DNA from: Suilimivivens sp964402925
GTDB taxonomy: Bacteria > Bacillota > Clostridia > Lachnospirales > Lachnospiraceae
Length of the DNA stretch: 9,641 nucleotides
Assembly (NCBI GenBank): GCA_964402925.1
Contig: CAYOED010000106.1
Coordinates: 1-9,641 of the forward strand
Reading direction: 5' to 3'
The notes under the pieces are model-generated. The model did not search any database. It was not told the DNA's origin and saw only the letters and a program-made list of their open reading frames with translations. This document shows positions 6,436 to 9,641 of this stretch, piece by piece (the first letter of the stretch is position 1; the number at the start of each line of letters is the position of its first letter). The translations under genes and the position numbers were made by a program.

Positions 6436-6873
6436 TCAGTTGAATACCACTGGTTTATCCACAAATTCAGTTTTTATTACGATGTAGGGGTAGGAGGGCG
6501 CATTCTTCTTTGTTGACGCTGCATCCGCCGGGTCCGGTCCCAGCAGTGTGGTATCTGCATAAATCGCATTCTCCGTAAGATACAGGGCATTTACGGTAAT
6601 GCTATATCCGCCGCTCACCTGCTCTCCATAACCAATGCAGATATATAAAAATCCATTATCCTGATAAGTAACCTTAAAAGCATTTTCCTTTTTTTCATCA
6701 ATGATTGTTTTAAGTTCTTCCGGTATATTATCCTCTGCCAGAACTGTAAATTCCAGATCCTTTATTTTTTCCATTGGATCTTTCTCTTTCGAACATCCTG
6801 CAAGGAGGAAAAGCGCCGCAGTTCCAAGCACACATATCCCATATTTAATAAGCCGCAGACAATTTTTTTTCAT
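6436..6873 (-). CDS. Lipoprotein with PrcB-like C-terminal domain
   Basis: The gene encodes a 145-residue exported lipoprotein. The N-terminus is a lipoprotein signal: MKKNCLRLIK, a hydrophobic stretch (11-24), and the lipobox LLAGC with Cys27 as the lipidated residue, so the mature protein should sit on the outer face of the membrane. Residues about 74-135 resemble the PrcB C-terminal domain: FLYICIGYGEQVSGGYSITV (75-94) matches the family's Gly-rich TGGYS-type motif, and SYPYIVIK (127-134) the TYPY motif. In Treponema denticola PrcB is part of the dentilisin protease complex; in clostridia the role is not established. The ATG at 6873 has only a weak GGGTGA site. It lies downstream of htrA beyond a terminator, so it probably has its own promoter, though I see no clear one. 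Its 3' end abuts the large inverted repeat, but the domain looks complete. Confidence 0.85.
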   Translation of the reverse strand: MKKNCLRLIKYGICVLGTAALFLLAGCSKEKDPMEKIKDLEFTVLAEDNIPEELKTIIDEKKENAFKVTYQDNGFLYICIGYGEQVSGGYSITVNALYLTENAIYADTTLLGPDPADAASTKKNAPSYPYIVIKTEFVDKPVVFN

Positions 6874-6958
6874 ACATCACCCATAAACATTGACGTTTCT
6901 TTTTACTAATTTTATGAGCACACTTTAAAAAGAATACCTACCAAGCAAAACCTATATG

Positions 6959-6991
6959 AAAACAGGTGATGCTCTTTATGAACATCACCTG
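6959..6991 (-). terminator. Intrinsic terminator of htrA
   Basis: On the minus strand CAGGTGATGTTC (6991-6980) pairs with GAGCATCACCTG (6974-6963) around a 5-base loop. That is 12 pairs with one G-U, followed by UUUU. It lies 7 bases after the htrA stop. The U-tract is short, so some read-through into the lipoprotein gene is possible. Confidence 0.8.
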
Positions 6992-6998
6992 CCTTCTT

Positions 6999-8486
6999 CT
7001 ATTGAACGCTTTTCTGACCTCCCAGCGTGACTTTTACTGTATTTTCCCGATACCCTTCGGGATATGCCTGCATAATTTTAAGTTCTACCGTCGTTCCCGC
7101 AGCATAGTATTGAAGTTCACTCTTAAGTTCTGCCATGGATGTTATCTCTTCGCCATTCAATTCCACGATAATGTCGCCTCTTATGATACCTGCCTTATCT
7201 GCACCTGATCCTTCGGTGACGGTGGAAACATATACTCCCTTCGGCATTCCGTAGAGCCGTGAATCTTCTGATTTTACGTCTACCCCGGTGATGCCTAAGT
7301 AGCCTCTGTCTTCTTCCGCCACTTTAAGCCTTGTCTCTTTCTCCATCAGTTTTTCTATAATAGGCTGTGCATCAGAAATGGGAATCGCATAGCCCATGCC
7401 CTCTACACGCATATCACCGATTTTACTGGAATTAATGCCAATCACTTCTCCATTGATGTTCAGAAGAGCGCCGCCCGAATTGCCCGGATTAATTGCCGCA
7501 TCCGTCTGAATAAAGGTATTGATCTCTGTATCCATATTCTGGGACGTGCTTTGTACCTCGGCTCCTATAGCTCTGTCAAGGGCACTGACCACACCGGTTG
7601 TAACGGACTGTCCATACCCTAGAGCATTTCCAATCGCAATGACAGGCTCTCCCACGGTAAGATCATCTGAACTGCCCATCTTTGCAATCGCAATCTGATC
7701 CATTGCATCACTGCTGATATCCTCAAGCTGCACTGCAATGACTGCAAGGTCCTTATCCTCATCTACACCCTTCACCTGTGCCTGCGCCTGATCACCGTTC
7801 ATGAACTGAACCGTCAATTCCTCTGCCGATTCAACTACGTGATAATTTGTAGCCAGAAGAAGTTCCGTGTCATTCTGTCCAACAATGATACCCGAGCCGG
7901 AACCGATTCCCTCCTGACTATATTCCCGCCCCCAGAAAGTCATTCTTTCTACATATCTACCATTAACAGAAACTACTGCCGGCATTGCATCCTTTACCAC
8001 TTCTGTCACATCCGTTACTGTGGTTTTAATGATCTGGGTTCCGCTTATTTCTGCCGTTTCCTGTTTTTCTCCTGCAGCATTCTGACTTTCCTGTGCACCG
8101 GCGGTCTGCTCATCACTCTCTTCTACTATGGCTGCTGCCCCCTGTGTCTGGCTCATTCCCATCCTCGCCTTCACAAAGTCCGCCGCAAAATCTATTGTAT
8201 TAAAACCCAGTGCTGCAAAAATGCCGAACAGTAATCCACAACAGATTCCAATTGCCAGCTTTTTACCTGTGCCCGAACTGCTGTTATGCGCATTCGCGGG
8301 TTTTTTTTCTGGTCTATACTGATTGGTTCTTCTCTCGTTATAAAAGCCGTCATTCGCTCCGCTGAAACTGCCGTTCGAGCCATAGGAATAAGAATTACCG
8401 CTTCCCTGACTGCGGTTGGTTTGATTTATCATATTTTGTCCTGTTGCCGTATGCTCGTAGTTGTTTGGATAATTATTTTCATACAT
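6999..8486 (-). CDS. htrA: Membrane-anchored HtrA/DegP-family serine protease with PDZ domain
   Basis: This 495-residue protease is expected to degrade misfolded or damaged proteins outside the membrane. Domains in order: a cytoplasmic Asn/Ser/Gly/Tyr-rich tail (1-74), one membrane helix (about 76-97, KKLAIGICCGLLFGIF...), a low-complexity Glu/Gln/Ala linker (110-150), a trypsin-like domain (about 160-385) and one PDZ domain (about 395-475; GYLGITG, GVYVSTV, AGIIRGDIIVELNG). The catalytic triad is His216 in ATNYHVV, Asp246 in DKDLAVI and Ser337 in NPGNSGGAL, all intact. This N-in, C-out layout is the normal Gram-positive HtrA form. The ATG at 8486 has AGAGGT upstream. No CssR-type operator is recognised; the leader has a small GCGGC/GCCGC hairpin (8516-8533) and no clear promoter. 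The paralogue (HtrA, HtrB or YyxA type) cannot be told from sequence alone. Confidence 0.95.
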   Translation of the reverse strand: MYENNYPNNYEHTATGQNMINQTNRSQGSGNSYSYGSNGSFSGANDGFYNERRTNQYRPEKKPANAHNSSSGTGKKLAIGICCGLLFGIFAALGFNTIDFAADFVKARMGMSQTQGAAAIVEESDEQTAGAQESQNAAGEKQETAEISGTQIIKTTVTDVTEVVKDAMPAVVSVNGRYVERMTFWGREYSQEGIGSGSGIIVGQNDTELLLATNYHVVESAEELTVQFMNGDQAQAQVKGVDEDKDLAVIAVQLEDISSDAMDQIAIAKMGSSDDLTVGEPVIAIGNALGYGQSVTTGVVSALDRAIGAEVQSTSQNMDTEINTFIQTDAAINPGNSGGALLNINGEVIGINSSKIGDMRVEGMGYAIPISDAQPIIEKLMEKETRLKVAEEDRGYLGITGVDVKSEDSRLYGMPKGVYVSTVTEGSGADKAGIIRGDIIVELNGEEITSMAELKSELQYYAAGTTVELKIMQAYPEGYRENTVKVTLGGQKSVQ

Positions 8487-8598
8487 AACAATTACCTCTT
8501 TTCCTTTCCTGTTCTGCGGCTGCTCTTTGCCGCTTGTTATTTCTTTACTATGTACTAAGTATATTCAGTAATTGTGTTCATTTTGTGACAATTGTATG

Positions 8599-8626
8599 AA
8601 AAAAATCTGCGCTACAGCTCTGCGCA
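8599..8626 (-). terminator. Probable intrinsic terminator of the glycosyltransferase gene
   Basis: On the minus strand TGCGC (8626-8622) pairs with GCGCA (8612-8608), followed by G, A and seven U residues (8605-8599). The stem is short and the loop is 9 bases. The strong U-tract and position 18 bases after the stop of the glycosyltransferase gene support the call. An overlapping alternative stem exists using the next GCGCA copy upstream. Confidence 0.6.
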
Positions 8627-8644
8627 CTCGCTGCGCTGATAATT

Positions 8645-9571
8645 TTATTTCCAATATCCCTTATTCATAGAAAGATTCTTTATCATGTTCCGCGGCAGCT
8701 TCTTATATCTTTTTCCTAAAAAATATCCCAGATATTTACAACCGCTTTGCCAGACCAGCTTAAAGACAAGCCATGGTTTTCCAATCCCGAAAAGATATGC
8801 ACAGGTTTTCTTCACAAGACGGATTCCTTCCGATTCTGTGGATAACCCCGAAAAAATCTCCGTATAATCCGCATGTGAAACCCCCAGATCAAAATTCCGC
8901 TTAAGCTGTTCTTTTCCGCTATAATTATGAGAGTGCACTACCTTTGCATCTGCTGCATAAGCAATTCGATAACCTGCATTTAAAAGCCCTCTGGCATAAA
9001 TCATATCTTCGTTAAATATTGTGTGATCCGTAAATCCTTTTAATCTGTCAAAAATATCCCTCCGGTAAGCCGCACAGACATTTGATGCAAAGAATGCCTT
9101 AATTCCCATATCTTTTAAATCCTCAGCTGATTTAAGACACGGAGCGTCCGGATAATTAAAGGAACGGGTATATCGCTCAATCACTCCGCATTCCTCTGCC
9201 GGCATCTGCCTTGCATAAGCCATCCCTACCTTCTCATCCTCAAAGGGCGCAAGAAGCCGTTCCACCAGCTGCTCGTCTGCCGGAACCGCATCGTCCGTCA
9301 TCATAATAAAATATGGCGCTTTTGACAAAGACACTCCGAAATTTCTGGTGCCGCCATGGTCAAATTCCTCCTTCGTTATATGCTCCACCACCAATTTTTT
9401 ATGTTTTTCCCAAAAATTTGTTCCCTCAGTCAGCTGATCGAAATATTTTTTTTCCGTATTGATCAGAATAATCTTCCCAATTGGCAGGCTCTGCAATTCC
9501 AGCATATCCAAAAGTTCCAGGAATTTTCGTGATGGCCGGTACACCGGAATAATTACATCTACTTCTAACAT
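8645..9571 (-). CDS. Family 2 glycosyltransferase, rhamnosyltransferase-like
   Basis: A 308-residue GT-A fold enzyme that should transfer a sugar, perhaps rhamnose, from a nucleotide donor during surface polysaccharide synthesis. The start is the ATG at 9571, because GGTGAGG lies 9 bases upstream; the in-frame GTG at 9586 is part of that site. Seen: the N-terminal VDVIIPVYRP (4-13), FDHGGTRNFGVSLSK (70-84), which is characteristic of rhamnosyltransferases of the WbbL/RfbN type, the donor- and metal-binding MTDDA (91-95), FNEDMIYARGL (187-196) with the likely catalytic-region ED, and VVHSHNYS (211-218). No membrane-spanning helix is evident; the basic C-terminus (286-308) may contact the membrane. 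Its substrate cannot be read from sequence. No other polysaccharide gene is visible in the window, so it could be the end of a cluster continuing to the right. Confidence 0.93.
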   Translation of the reverse strand: MLEVDVIIPVYRPSRKFLELLDMLELQSLPIGKIILINTEKKYFDQLTEGTNFWEKHKKLVVEHITKEEFDHGGTRNFGVSLSKAPYFIMMTDDAVPADEQLVERLLAPFEDEKVGMAYARQMPAEECGVIERYTRSFNYPDAPCLKSAEDLKDMGIKAFFASNVCAAYRRDIFDRLKGFTDHTIFNEDMIYARGLLNAGYRIAYAADAKVVHSHNYSGKEQLKRNFDLGVSHADYTEIFSGLSTESEGIRLVKKTCAYLFGIGKPWLVFKLVWQSGCKYLGYFLGKRYKKLPRNMIKNLSMNKGYWK

Positions 9572-9587
9572 ATTTATTAACCTCACC

Positions 9588-9614
9588 GTAACTGTTCAGT
9601 ACCTTCACAGTTAC
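9588..9614. repeat. Small palindrome upstream of the glycosyltransferase gene
   Basis: GTAACTGT (9588-9595) and ACAGTTAC (9607-9614) are perfect inverse copies around an 11-base centre. On the minus strand it lies 16 bases upstream of the glycosyltransferase start, ending just before its GGTGAGG site. It has no T-run, so it is not a terminator. It may be a REP-like dispersed palindrome or an operator. Confidence 0.55.
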
Positions 9615-9641
9615 AATGCAAAATCCATCCTAAATTGCCTA

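Noticed and set aside
6436..6450. Truncation of the lipoprotein gene by insertion of the inverted repeat element
   Set aside because: The PrcB-like motif SYPYIVIK and about ten following residues are present and the stop codon lies 19 bases outside the repeat, so the gene appears complete.
5880..6516. Open frames across the large inverted repeats (5880-6131 minus, 5932-6282 minus, 6250-6516 plus)
   Set aside because: Two of them contain the same peptide on opposite strands because they read the two arms of a palindrome. They overlap each other, lack ribosome binding sites and resemble no known domain.
8486..8598. Housekeeping promoter TTGTCA (8591-8586) with TATACT (8563-8558) upstream of htrA
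   Set aside because: Both boxes are good matches, but the spacer is 22 bases, too long for a standard sigma-A promoter, and no better -10 lies at 16-18 bases.

Overview
The window looks like chromosome of a Gram-positive, endospore-forming clostridium, most likely family Lachnospiraceae. The pointers are strong AGGAGG-type ribosome binding sites, moderate GC with AT-rich intergenic DNA, a PyrDB/PyrK-type dihydroorotate dehydrogenase, a SPOCS (DUF3794)-LysM spore morphogenesis protein, and a near-consensus sigma-28 (SigD/FliA) promoter that suggests motility. The assignment is inferred from gene content only.

Left part (1-950): one plus-strand gene of unknown function (205-834) sits behind the sigma-28-type promoter. 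It is followed by a 60-base array of four 15-base units that begins right after the stop codon, then by a bidirectional terminator shared with the convergent minus-strand gene. Everything from 950 to the right end is coded on the minus strand.

Middle (950-5603): reading along the minus strand, pyrC (dihydroorotase), pyrK and pyrD (the two subunits of NAD-linked dihydroorotate dehydrogenase) form a compact de novo UMP synthesis operon. pyrK and pyrD overlap by one base. Downstream, after 67 bases, lies a SipL-like SPOCS-LysM gene. The junction carries a sigma-E-like promoter and a hairpin that would bury the gene's ribosome binding site only in transcripts read through from the pyr operon. It reads as a switch separating vegetative from sporulation expression.

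Gene-free block (5604-6435): after the pyrC leader there are two large inverted repeats in tandem. The first (5756-5981) has 55-base arms made of G-runs on one side and C-runs on the other. The second (6067-6416) has perfect 83-base arms, continued inward by an imperfect stem and capped by two more hairpins. I recognise neither. They could be a non-autonomous mobile element or a large structured RNA, and this block is the main candidate for something undescribed.

Right part (6436-9641): a small lipoprotein with a PrcB-like C-terminal domain, then (upstream, same strand) a membrane-anchored HtrA/DegP-type serine protease with one PDZ domain, then a family 2 glycosyltransferase of the rhamnosyltransferase type. 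Intrinsic terminators lie downstream of htrA and of the glycosyltransferase gene, so these are probably separate units. HtrA and the PrcB-like lipoprotein may act together at the cell surface. A small palindrome lies upstream of the glycosyltransferase gene at the window's right end.
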